From the NCBI GenBank assembly GCA_934183305.1, contig CAKPSF010000002.1:174995-238994 (forward strand): a stretch of 64,000 nt of DNA. The letters are read 5' to 3'. Of the stretch, positions 8,014-15,457 are shown one piece after another (positions within the stretch are counted from its first letter, which is position 1; every line of letters begins with the position of its first letter). Both the position numbers and the translations under genes were made by a program. A model generated the notes under the pieces. It did no database searches, was not told where the DNA came from, and saw nothing but the letters and a program-made list of their open reading frames with translations. Origin of the DNA: an uncultured Clostridia bacterium. Lineage in GTDB: Bacteria > Bacillota > Clostridia > TANB77 > CAG-508.

Positions 8014-8577
8014 TTAATTATTATTTTCCTCATTAAATGGAATAAATTTATTTACCACATTTGTTAATGGTGATTCTTCATCTAATCTAAATTCTTTAAA
8101 TGATTGATTTATTTTGTTATCTACTATATATTCCATTTCTTCATATGAAGAATGTTCTGCAAGTACTAATTCGCTTACTAAAATTTGTTTTGCGTTATTT
8201 AGCATTTTCTTTTCGCCTGTTGAAAGTCCTTTTTCCTTTTGTTTAAAACTTAAGTTTCTTACAACATCAGCTACTTCATATATATCTCCGCTCTTCATTT
8301 TATCCATATTGTCTCTATATCTTTTATTCCAGTTCATAGCCATTTCTGTTTCGTCTTCTTCTAATATTTCAAATACTTTTTCAGCAGATGTTTTATCTAT
8401 TATACTTCTAACGCCTATTTGTTCTGCCTTTTCGGTTGGAACCATAACTTTAACTTCACCTGGCATTTTTAAAATATAATATGATTGTTTCTCTCCTAAA
8501 ATATCTTTTTCTTCTATTGCATCTATTGTTCCTGCCCCGTGCATTGGGTATACTATAAAATCTCCTACATTAAACAT
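8014..8577 (-). CDS. CarD/CdnL-family RNA polymerase-binding regulator
   Basis: CarD proteins bind the polymerase beta subunit and stabilise open complexes. The RNA-polymerase interaction domain is at the N-terminus (MFNVGDFIVYPMHGAGTI, then VMVPTEKAEQIGVR around 50-65). A helical C-terminal domain (about 85-160) contains WNKRYRDNMDKMKSGD, typical of the family. The start at 8577 is preferred because GGAGAG lies 6 nt upstream; the ATG at 8595 would overlap that site. It stands alone with a terminator after it. The effect on particular promoters cannot be told. Confidence 0.9.
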   Translation of the reverse strand: MFNVGDFIVYPMHGAGTIDAIEEKDILGEKQSYYILKMPGEVKVMVPTEKAEQIGVRSIIDKTSAEKVFEILEEDETEMAMNWNKRYRDNMDKMKSGDIYEVADVVRNLSFKQKEKGLSTGEKKMLNNAKQILVSELVLAEHSSYEEMEYIVDNKINQSFKEFRLDEESPLTNVVNKFIPFNEENNN

Positions 8578-8763
8578 GCAAGTCTCTCCTTTCAAAAGAT
8601 ATAGTTTAGGACTAAAAAAATAAGATTCTTTGCGAACATGAAGTTAGTTTTTATATGTACTAGAATCATATTTTCCTTCGTTTCCAACTGTATTAATTAT
8701 ACTACAAATTTTGGCAAAAGTCAAAAGATTTGGAAAAGAATTTTTTATTTTTTATGAAATATT

Positions 8764-10032
8764 CTACATATATAAAACCGGGCGAAAACCAAGGTTGTCG
8801 TAAGCATCGTACGTTTTGTTACTGCGACGAATACTCGTGTAATAAGAGGCATTGTAGCAAAAGCCTCCACGTTTATTTGAAGGGCTTTCTGAAAAACTAG
8901 ATGTTTCTGTTGACCACTCATAGCAATTGCTTCCCATATCATAAACGTTACATATTACATCTACTTCTCCAGTATAAATTGTTCCAGATGTTCCTGTGAC
9001 AGCTAAATAATTATTCACACTTTTTTTGCTCGCATATGCTGCATTGTCTCCAAATTCTTGGAAGAATATTATTGCTGTATCCCACGCATAACCATTCACT
9101 AAATCACTTTCAAAAGGCTTATTGGTGTACATAGTTTGACATCTTTCTGAAGCTTGCGGTTGTGTTACATAATTATACACATAATTATCTGCTTTTAATG
9201 TCACTTGAGCTAATTCATCATTTTTAGATTTTCTTTCTGTTTCAGTTCCTACTCTTGCTTCATATCTTCCTATATAGTAACCTCCACTTGCATTAGTTTT
9301 GGTGCAAAATTCCCCTATGTTTTGGGCTATTACATTGCTTTGAGGTGTAGTATATTCTGTATAGTTGTAAGATCCATTATTTATAGGAATTATTTTTTCA
9401 TATTCATTTGCATTTTGGGCTACTGTATATTCTCCATTTGTTTTAGTAAAATTTTCATACCTTCCCAATGTTATTGTTTTGGCATTCTCTTCTGTTTTTT
9501 CTGTATCTGTATATATTTTTCCTACTGGTATCCACACAAATTGATTGCCTGCCGTTTCTAGTTGTGTATCTTCTACTACTATTCCTTTTGTTATATCTAT
9601 ATCATCCGCTGTATAATTTGTTGTGTTATCTACTATTATTTTAAAACCAGCAGGTACTTTTATCTTATTTCCAAAGTCATCTATCAACACTATATTTTCA
9701 CTTGTACTTAACACCTTATTCAAATTATCTTTTACTCTTGCCACATTATTTATTTTTGAGTTTTCTCTGTCTAGCTTTTCCAAATATTCGCCTAATTGTG
9801 TGTGTTCATTTATTTGTGAACCTGAATATTGGCTTCTTGCATTACTTGCATAGTTAAGCATTTTATTTCCTGTTACTGCGCCTATTACTACTACTACCAA
9901 TATTAATAATACAATAATTGTAATTATTAAGGCAACTAATGTCATGCCTTTATTGCGTGCAGGCAAAAAGCCTGTCTCTTCATATTTATTGTTTTTTGAA
10001 TATATAGACTTTCTTTTTAGTTTTTGATTCAT
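8764..10032 (-). CDS. Pilin-like protein with C-terminal FGE/C-type-lectin-like domain
   Basis: 422 residues. The N-terminus is a long prepilin-like leader (28 residues) ending in KG, then MTLVALIITIIVLLILVV, a pilin-type helix without Glu5. The centre is polar. The C-terminal ~150 residues match the formylglycine-generating-enzyme (SUMF1) fold family: FVWIPVG, GGYYIGRYEAR, a CNVYDMGSNCYEWS motif and RGGF...LGFRPVLYM at the end. Most such domains are not enzymes but bind ligands. The last ~40 codons switch to CGT, CGC, TAC, AAC and GAC, unlike the AGA/AAT-rich upstream part, and resemble the variable region of diversity-generating retroelement targets. GAAGGAG precedes the ATG. Paralogue of the gene at 1-341. 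Confidence 0.75.
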   Translation of the reverse strand: MNQKLKRKSIYSKNNKYEETGFLPARNKGMTLVALIITIIVLLILVVVVIGAVTGNKMLNYASNARSQYSGSQINEHTQLGEYLEKLDRENSKINNVARVKDNLNKVLSTSENIVLIDDFGNKIKVPAGFKIIVDNTTNYTADDIDITKGIVVEDTQLETAGNQFVWIPVGKIYTDTEKTEENAKTITLGRYENFTKTNGEYTVAQNANEYEKIIPINNGSYNYTEYTTPQSNVIAQNIGEFCTKTNASGGYYIGRYEARVGTETERKSKNDELAQVTLKADNYVYNYVTQPQASERCQTMYTNKPFESDLVNGYAWDTAIIFFQEFGDNAAYASKKSVNNYLAVTGTSGTIYTGEVDVICNVYDMGSNCYEWSTETSSFSESPSNKRGGFCYNASYYTSIRRSNKTYDAYDNLGFRPVLYM

Positions 10033-10138
10033 TTTTTCTCCTTCTTTTGTTTTTTAGTTTTGCATGTACAAAACCCACCATTAAATTCTCTATACTCTTA
10101 TTTTATGTTGTCAAAAAACTCCGTCCTGTATTACATTT

Positions 10139-11371
10139 TTAGCCTATTTTTGCAATATAGTGATTCTTTTTTCCTCTTTTTATAATAAGATATATATCGT
10201 TAATTAAATCGTCTTCTGTTATTGTCTTTTCTATGTCTGTAACCTTTTTTCCTTTTATTTCAATACTATTATTTGAAATAAATTCTCTTGCTTCTCTTTT
10301 ACTTGATGCAGCATTCATTTGTATAAGTACATCAATAATATTTTGCCCCAATTCTACTGTTTTTATTTCTTTACCTTTAAATGCTTCTTCCAATTCATCT
10401 TTGCTTAGATTTTCAAATTCACCTTTAAATAGACTTTCAGTTATTCTTACTGCTTTGTTATATGATTCTTCACTATGAATAAATTTTATTACTTCTTCTG
10501 CTAAACGTTTTTGTGCAATTCTTAAATGTGGTGCTTCATTATGTTCTTTCATAATGCTTTCTATTTCTTCTTTACTTAAAAAAGTATATTTCTTCAAATA
10601 TTCTTCCATCATTACATCTTCAAAGTTTAATATGTATTGATACATTTCATAACTTGAGGTTTTATTTTCATCAAGCCACAAGGCATTTCCGTAGCTTTTT
10701 CCTAGTTTTTTACCTGTTGAATCAACAATTAAAGGAACTGAGAATGCATATACTTCTTCGTTATTAAGTTTTCTTATTATTTCTATTCCTGTTGTCAAAT
10801 TTCCCCATTGATCTGAACCACCAAATTGAAGTGTAGCACCATAATTGTCATGAATATATTTAAAGTCAAATCCTTGTATTAACATATATGAAAATTCAGC
10901 ATATGAAATTCCCACTTCCATTTGTCTTTTTACTAGGTCTTTATTAATCATATATGCAACATTTACATATTTTCCAACATCTCTTAAAAAATCTATGTAA
11001 TTATAGTTTTTGAACCAATCGTAATTATTAACTACTAATGTGTCTTCTCCAAATAGTTTTTTCATTTGAGCTTGAATTTTTGTAAAATTACTTTCTATAA
11101 CTTTTATATCTGCTTTTTCTCTTTCACCTGTTCCTCTTGGGTCTCCTACACGTCCAGTTGCCCCACCAACTAATATTATTGGTTTATGTCCTGCTCTTCT
11201 TAATCTTTCCGCAACTAAAAATGTTGGAAATTGTCCTATATGAAGGCTTTCTGCTGTTGGGTCCGCTCCTATATAAAAAGTCATACCACCATTATTTAAT
11301 TTTTCTTCTAATTCTGGAGATGTAACATCTTTTATTAACCCTCTCCATTTTAAATCTTCATACAAATTCAT
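10139..11371 (-). CDS. tyrS: Tyrosyl-tRNA synthetase
   Basis: Attaches tyrosine to tRNA-Tyr. A class I enzyme with the HIGH-type motif (LHIGQFPT near residue 43), tyrosine-pocket residues (YIGADPTAESLH, DQWGN) and the KMSKS-type loop KLGKS near 223. An S4 RNA-binding domain forms the C-terminus (NAASSKREAREFI). 410 residues from the start at 11371, which follows AAAGGAGGAAT. Expression is controlled by the T-box leader directly upstream. Confidence 0.96.
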   Translation of the reverse strand: MNLYEDLKWRGLIKDVTSPELEEKLNNGGMTFYIGADPTAESLHIGQFPTFLVAERLRRAGHKPIILVGGATGRVGDPRGTGEREKADIKVIESNFTKIQAQMKKLFGEDTLVVNNYDWFKNYNYIDFLRDVGKYVNVAYMINKDLVKRQMEVGISYAEFSYMLIQGFDFKYIHDNYGATLQFGGSDQWGNLTTGIEIIRKLNNEEVYAFSVPLIVDSTGKKLGKSYGNALWLDENKTSSYEMYQYILNFEDVMMEEYLKKYTFLSKEEIESIMKEHNEAPHLRIAQKRLAEEVIKFIHSEESYNKAVRITESLFKGEFENLSKDELEEAFKGKEIKTVELGQNIIDVLIQMNAASSKREAREFISNNSIEIKGKKVTDIEKTITEDDLINDIYLIIKRGKKNHYIAKIG

Positions 11372-11395
11372 TTTTATTCCTCCTTTTAACAAAAT

Positions 11396-11619
11396 AGCTA
11401 GTTCATCCTTATTAAAGGACGAGACTAGCTACTCGTGGTACCACCTTTATTCATAATACTTTTATAGTATTACCTTATTTTTCTTTACTTACGTTTGTTA
11501 CTATAAGAATTGTAATTCATAATTTAATGCTTAATAATTTTCACCAACCATTATCTCTCTTTACAAGCCACTTTTAAATTACTACTAGGTTTCTTTTTAA
11601 AACATAACAAAATTCAATT
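11396..11619 (-). promoter_or_regulatory. Tyrosine T-box riboswitch (tyrS leader)
   Basis: The T-box itself reads AAGGTGGTACCACG on the minus strand (about 11433-11447). A terminator stem (11396-11430, arms AGCTAGT...ACTAGCT) with a T-rich tail follows and competes with the antiterminator. The stem I side shows an AGAGAG motif and GGTTGGTG distal loop. A TAC in GAATTACAATTC at 11512-11514 is the likely tyrosine specifier codon. Uncharged tRNA-Tyr should allow read-through into tyrS. Confidence 0.88.
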
Positions 11620-11625
11620 GTAAAT

Positions 11626-11654
11626 ATTGTATATTGTTTTTTTTATTTTGTCAA
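11626..11654 (-). promoter_or_regulatory. Promoter of T-box/tyrS
   Basis: TTGACA (11649-11654), 17 bp, TACAAT (11626-11631). The start of transcription would fall just before the T-box stem I. Confidence 0.75.
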
Positions 11655-11660
11655 CACATA

Positions 11661-12776
11661 CTATACAAATTCTTCCCATACTATATTTGCAAGGTCTAGT
11701 CCTTTGTTTGTTAATTTTATATAATCGCCATTAATTAAAATTAGTTTTTCTTTTGAGAGCTTATTTAATTCATTTCTAAATAAGAATATTGGGTTTTCTC
11801 CAAATTTATTTTTAAATTCTTGAATACTAACTCCTTTTATTTTCCTAAGCCCTAGTAGCATATATTCTTTTTGCATATCAGCTATTTCTTGTTCTTCATG
11901 AACTACTTTTATAAGTTTTTCAAATTTGTTTTTGTTATCTGCCTCATATGAATATCTTGTTCCATTTATATATGAATGTGCTGCTAAACCAAATCCTAAA
12001 TATTCTTTTTGATTCCAACAGTCTAGATTATGTTTTGATTCATATCCAGTTTTTGCAAAGTTTGATATTTCATAGTGTATATATCCATTTTGTTCTAATG
12101 TATTTTTTACATACCAATACATATTTCTTTCTAATTCTTCACTTGGTAGCTCAATTTCTTTGTTTATATATTTTTCGTAAAGTGGTGTATTTTCTTCTAA
12201 TATTAGTGAGTATACACTGATATGTTCTGGATTTAATTTTATTATTTTTTCTAAGTTTTCTTTTATATTTTGTATTCTCTGATTTGGAAGTCCAATCATT
12301 AAATCTACATTTATATTTTTAAATCCTAATTCTCTTGCCAAATTATATGTATCCAAAAATTCTTCATAAGTATGGATTCTGCCTATTTGTTTTAATAAAT
12401 TGTTATGTGTTTCTTGAAGTCCTATACTTAATCTATTAATACCTGCCTTTTTATAGTCTTCTAATTTTTTCTCTGTAACCGTACCTGGATTTAATTCAAT
12501 TGTTATTTCTGCATTTTCAATTTTGTAAGAATTATTATTAATAGTATCTAGCAATTCTAAAATATATTTAGAATTAATATAAGAAGGTGTACCACCTCCT
12601 ATATAAATCGTTTTTATATTGTATTTATCTTTTTGTAATTCAGTTTCTATTTCTTTTTTTAAAGTTTCAATATATTGCCTAATATATTCATCTTTATTGC
12701 AGTAAGATATAAAGTCGCAATAATCACATTTTTTCCTACAAAATGGAATGTGCACATAAATTCCTATATTTTTCAT
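11661..12776 (-). CDS. hemW: HemW-type radical SAM protein
   Basis: A radical S-adenosylmethionine protein of the HemW group, once annotated as coproporphyrinogen III oxidase and now seen as a heme chaperone. The cluster motif CRKKCDYC is at residues 13-20 within YVHIPFC. The IYIGGGTPS and LSIGLQE motifs typical of the family follow, and the HemW C-terminal domain ends the protein. Length 371 fits. No heme biosynthesis gene is nearby, so its role here rests on family knowledge. Confidence 0.88.
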   Translation of the reverse strand: MKNIGIYVHIPFCRKKCDYCDFISYCNKDEYIRQYIETLKKEIETELQKDKYNIKTIYIGGGTPSYINSKYILELLDTINNNSYKIENAEITIELNPGTVTEKKLEDYKKAGINRLSIGLQETHNNLLKQIGRIHTYEEFLDTYNLARELGFKNINVDLMIGLPNQRIQNIKENLEKIIKLNPEHISVYSLILEENTPLYEKYINKEIELPSEELERNMYWYVKNTLEQNGYIHYEISNFAKTGYESKHNLDCWNQKEYLGFGLAAHSYINGTRYSYEADNKNKFEKLIKVVHEEQEIADMQKEYMLLGLRKIKGVSIQEFKNKFGENPIFLFRNELNKLSKEKLILINGDYIKLTNKGLDLANIVWEEFV

Positions 12777-12796
12777 TTTATTTTATCCTTTAGTAA

Positions 12797-12825
12797 TTGA
12801 CAAATTAAATTTATTTTTATATAAT
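12797..12825 (+). promoter_or_regulatory. Consensus promoter of the small plus-strand RNA
   Basis: TTGACA (12797-12802), 17 bp, TATAAT (12820-12825). No ORF of note follows it; the next element is a pair of hairpins. Confidence 0.8.
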
Positions 12826-12831
12826 AATTAT

Positions 12832-12913
12832 AGGAAATGAAAAACCACAAATGTGGTTTACCGGTTATGTAAAAAACACATCTAACCTGCAAGTTACAGA
12901 TGTGTTTTTTTAT
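12832..12913 (+). ncRNA. Candidate antisense antitoxin RNA (about 80 nt)
   Basis: Starts about 7 nt after a perfect promoter and ends at a strong terminator (stem 12871-12883 with 12898-12910, then a T-run). It contains an extra hairpin, AAACCACA-AA-TGTGGTTT (12842-12859). It has no open frame of useful length. Its 3' half is complementary to the 3' end of the mRNA of the convergent small hydrophobic gene at 12917-13027, the arrangement found in type I toxin-antitoxin pairs such as TxpA/RatA. Confidence 0.65.
12871..12910. terminator. Shared bidirectional terminator of the toxin-like gene and its antisense RNA
   Basis: A 13-bp stem AAAAAACACATCT / AGATGTGTTTTTT, flanked by runs of A and T so that it works in both directions. 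Confidence 0.85.
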
Positions 12914-12916
12914 TCT

Positions 12917-13027
12917 TTATTTGCTTAAAATTATAAATAATATAATTAAGGCAAATACTATAATAGTTTCAGCAATCAAGCTAAATAAAAGCAAGTACAC
13001 TATTTCTAACAAAAAAGATTCTATCAT
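12917..13027 (-). CDS. Small hydrophobic peptide, candidate type I toxin (36 aa)
   Basis: Encodes MIESFLLEIVY, then an almost fully hydrophobic helix, ending IILFIILSK. One transmembrane segment and one C-terminal Lys, in the size range of type I toxins (Fst, TxpA, BsrG-like). An excellent ribosome site GGAGGTGG precedes the ATG by 7 nt. That site can pair with an upstream ACCAC (stem 13031-13035 with 13069-13073, plus an inner CACAAT/ATTGTG stem), which would hide it in the full-length mRNA, a known trait of these toxins. The toxin role is inferred from context; I recognise no specific family. Confidence 0.65.
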   Translation of the reverse strand: MIESFLLEIVYLLLFSLIAETIIVFALIILFIILSK

Positions 13028-13110
13028 AGCACCACCTCCAATCTCACAATTTATATTGTGGAATAAAAGTGGTAAAGCACATCTGCTTATTCTCATCTCC
13101 TATGTGTTAT

Positions 13111-13139
13111 AATATACTACACTTTTTACAAAAAAGCAA
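13111..13139 (-). promoter_or_regulatory. Promoter of the toxin-like gene
   Basis: TTGCTT (13134-13139), 17 bp, TATATT (13111-13116). The implied leader is about 75 nt and contains the stem that covers the ribosome binding site. Confidence 0.55.
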
Positions 13140-13156
13140 GTATTTTGTTTTAATTT

Positions 13157-13795
13157 TTAAGTTAAATCTTTTGCTATTGTTGAAATTTTTTTTAGTCTAT
13201 GGTTAACTCCTGATTTTCCTATTGGTTCTTTTAATAATTTTCCTAGTTCTACTAATGACAAGTCTGGGTTTTCAATTCTTAAATTTGCTATTTCTTGCAA
13301 GTTTTCTGGCAAAGCTGCAAACTTTCCTTTAGCTTTTATAAGTTTTATATCTTCTATTTGTTTTACTGCTGCATTTATTGTTTTGTTTAAGTTGGCTGTT
13401 TCGCAGTTTACTAATCTATTTATATCGTTTCTTTTTTCTTTTATTACTCGTACTTCTTCAAATTTTAAAACTGTATTATTGGCTCCAATTAACGCAAGAA
13501 ATTGTGATATTTCTTCTCCATCTTTTAGATATAGCATATAGTTATTTTCTTTTTTTATTATTCTTGGATGGATATAAAAGTTTTCAAGTAGTTTTTGCAT
13601 TTCTTCTGCTTTCTTTTTAGTTTTAAACATTATTTGCAAGTGGTATTTTTTATTAGGGTCATTCATAGAACCAGATTTAATAAAGGCTTCTCTTATACAC
13701 AATCTTGCAATTTGTTCATCTTGTTTCATTTGTGCATTAGTATCCCACATTTTTAATGATAATAATTCTTCTTTTAAATCACTGGCAAATGACAT
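13157..13795 (-). CDS. whiA: WhiA-family DNA-binding protein, lacking the first LAGLIDADG half
   Basis: WhiA proteins regulate division and, in some groups, sporulation. The C-terminal helix-turn-helix part is clear (VNCETANLNKTINAAVKQIE near residues 128-147; then PIGKSGVNHRLKKI near 190). The second LAGLIDADG-like repeat (REAFIKSGSMNDPNKKYHLQI, about 34-54) is present. The usual length is about 315; here it is 212. The conserved start (MSFASDLKEELLSL) joins almost directly to the second repeat, so about 90-100 residues of the first repeat are gone, with the frame intact. It lies upstream of hemW, without the usual rapZ-yvcK neighbours. Confidence 0.85.
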   Translation of the reverse strand: MSFASDLKEELLSLKMWDTNAQMKQDEQIARLCIREAFIKSGSMNDPNKKYHLQIMFKTKKKAEEMQKLLENFYIHPRIIKKENNYMLYLKDGEEISQFLALIGANNTVLKFEEVRVIKEKRNDINRLVNCETANLNKTINAAVKQIEDIKLIKAKGKFAALPENLQEIANLRIENPDLSLVELGKLLKEPIGKSGVNHRLKKISTIAKDLT

Positions 13796-13829
13796 TTTTA
13801 TTCCTTTCTATATTGTCGCAACAACTACT

Positions 13830-14645
13830 CTATCGTTTCCGTCCCAAATCTTTTTTACAATATATATCTTTATATTTTCCTGTTTTACTTAGCAAATCAA
13901 TTACTTTTTCTTTTTGATTGTATCCAATTTCTATAGCTAGAATACCTTCTTCTTTCAGATATTTATATGCTTCATTTGCTATTATTCTATAAAAGTCTAG
14001 TCCATCAAATCCACCATCCAATGCGATTATCGGTTCACTTTGTACTTCTTTAGGTAAAATTTTTATTTCTTCAGATTCAATATATGGTGGGTTTGAAACA
14101 ATTACATCATATTTACTATATATGTTTTCAAACATATTTGAAACAATAAGCTCGCATCTTTCTTCAACTTTATTTTTTGTTATATTTCTTTTGGCAATTT
14201 CTAATGCCTTTTCAGATACATCTGACATATATATTTTAATATTTTCAGTGTTTTTGGCTAAAGCTATCCCTATTGCTCCACTTCCAGTGCATAAGTCTAA
14301 TATTTTCTCTTGTTTATTAATCTTACTAAGAACTTCTTCAACTAAAATTTCTGTATCTGGTTGAGGTATTAAAACATTTTCATCCACATAGAAACTCAAT
14401 TCCATAAATTCTTGTTTATTAGTAATGTATTGTATTGGCATTCCATTATCTAATAATTGAATAGCTGATTGAAAAAAATCAAAAATAAATGGTTTTACTT
14501 CTTCCTCGCCATTTATAATTAAATAAGTATCATCAACTTTAAGAAAATGTTTTGCAAGCATTTTTGATAATATGTATGCATCTTCTTTTTTTATTAAATT
14601 CTTTTTTCCATATTCTATCATTTCTTTTATTTTCATATTATACAT
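13830..14645 (-). CDS. prmC: Peptide chain release factor N5-glutamine methyltransferase
   Basis: Methylates the GGQ glutamine of release factors. The N-terminal helical domain (residues 1-85) is followed by a SAM-binding fold with ILDLCTGSGAIGIALA (near 115-130) and the substrate motif NPPYI (near 185). The ending (LGRKR) is slightly short. The prfA gene that often lies upstream is not here. The start is ambiguous between 14645 and 14636; neither has a clear ribosome site. Confidence 0.9.
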   Translation of the reverse strand: MYNMKIKEMIEYGKKNLIKKEDAYILSKMLAKHFLKVDDTYLIINGEEEVKPFIFDFFQSAIQLLDNGMPIQYITNKQEFMELSFYVDENVLIPQPDTEILVEEVLSKINKQEKILDLCTGSGAIGIALAKNTENIKIYMSDVSEKALEIAKRNITKNKVEERCELIVSNMFENIYSKYDVIVSNPPYIESEEIKILPKEVQSEPIIALDGGFDGLDFYRIIANEAYKYLKEEGILAIEIGYNQKEKVIDLLSKTGKYKDIYCKKDLGRKR

Positions 14646-14669
14646 TTTAACATTTTAAATAATAAATAG

Positions 14670-14702
14670 CAATAGAGCACTTTAAATAAAAGTGCTCTAT
14701 TG
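14670..14702 (-). terminator. Terminator of the beta-helix-like orphan
   Basis: A perfect 14-bp stem (14670-14683 with 14689-14702). It lies between the orphan gene's stop codon and prmC. Confidence 0.8.
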
Positions 14703-14710
14703 TTTTAGGA

Positions 14711-15292
14711 TTAGTAATTGATTTCCGACTGACCAACCAATATTGAATAACCATTAGTGTTAATGCCACCATAGCATTCAAATTTCTGGCCCACTATTAC
14801 CTGGCATGTGTTGGCTCTGTTGTAGCAACTCCAATTTTGTGTTACTACAACCTGGCAAGAATCAATTTCTTTCTGGGTTACAAAATTTCTTACAACAAAT
14901 ATGTCGCCTGCATTTATATACCCATATGCATTGAAATTCTCACCAACAAAAATGTTACCACTGCAGATATTCTCGTATAACACTAGGTCACCGCAGACTT
15001 CAAGGTCTCCATCAATATTTATGTTGCTTTTAGAATACAGGCTTCCATTAATAATTAATCTATTAATGTTTCGCCAAGTATTTGGCTTATAATTGCCCAA
15101 TATCCACAAGTTTCCATAAATTGAGACTTCTGTTATCGGCATATCAGTTAGTAGCACACTTCCGTCATCGATCAAACTGCCATTAATAACAATGTCGCCG
15201 TCAAAACCAGGTGAGAAAAGCTTTCTGAGTTCCTCGAAAGTTACATCTCTGTCAAAAAAGACTACGCAATCATCAATTACTTTCCGTTCCAT
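14711..15292 (-). CDS. Orphan protein with beta-helix-like repeats
   Basis: 193 residues of unknown function. From about residue 30 the sequence is a string of short, roughly regular units with alternating hydrophobic residues and Gly (IVINGSL, VSIYGNLWILGN, LIINGSLYS, INIDGDLEVCGDL, VIVGQKFECYGG), which suggests a right-handed beta-helix like that of bactofilins, though I cannot assign the family. There is no signal peptide. Base and codon use (more G and C, few AGA) differ from both neighbours. It has its own promoter (TTGCAG-17-TATAAT), AGGAGGG and terminator. Looks like a transferred single gene. Confidence 0.7.
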   Translation of the reverse strand: MERKVIDDCVVFFDRDVTFEELRKLFSPGFDGDIVINGSLIDDGSVLLTDMPITEVSIYGNLWILGNYKPNTWRNINRLIINGSLYSKSNINIDGDLEVCGDLVLYENICSGNIFVGENFNAYGYINAGDIFVVRNFVTQKEIDSCQVVVTQNWSCYNRANTCQVIVGQKFECYGGINTNGYSILVGQSEINY

Positions 15293-15350
15293 TTGGGAAG
15301 CCCTCCTAAAAAAATATAAAATTACAAACCGTTTTCCGGTATGCTCTTAT

Positions 15351-15379
15351 ATTATATCACATTTTTATGTATACTGCAA
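15351..15379 (-). promoter_or_regulatory. Promoter of the beta-helix-like orphan
   Basis: TTGCAG (15374-15379), 17 bp, TATAAT (15351-15356). A small ACCG/CGGT hairpin lies in the leader. Confidence 0.6.
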
Positions 15380-15394
15380 CTAATGCATAGAAAA

Positions 15395-15439
15395 TGCACC
15401 TTAAAACATTAGATTGTTGGTCTAACATTTCGCGGTGCA
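15395..15439. terminator. Possible terminator after the acyl-CoA synthetase gene
   Basis: An outer stem TGCACC/GGTGCA (15395-15400 with 15434-15439) and an inner TTAGA/TCTAA pairing. The T-tract on the minus strand is short, so the assignment is weak. Confidence 0.4.
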
Positions 15440-15457
15440 CTTCATTTTTTACTATAA

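Noticed and set aside
8745..8942. 65-codon minus-strand ORF overlapping the end of the pilin-like gene
   Set aside because: It lies in another frame of a well-supported gene and has no start signal.
12900..13112. 70-codon plus-strand ORF in the toxin-antitoxin-like region
   Set aside because: It is antisense to the small hydrophobic gene, begins inside the terminator stem and has no ribosome site.
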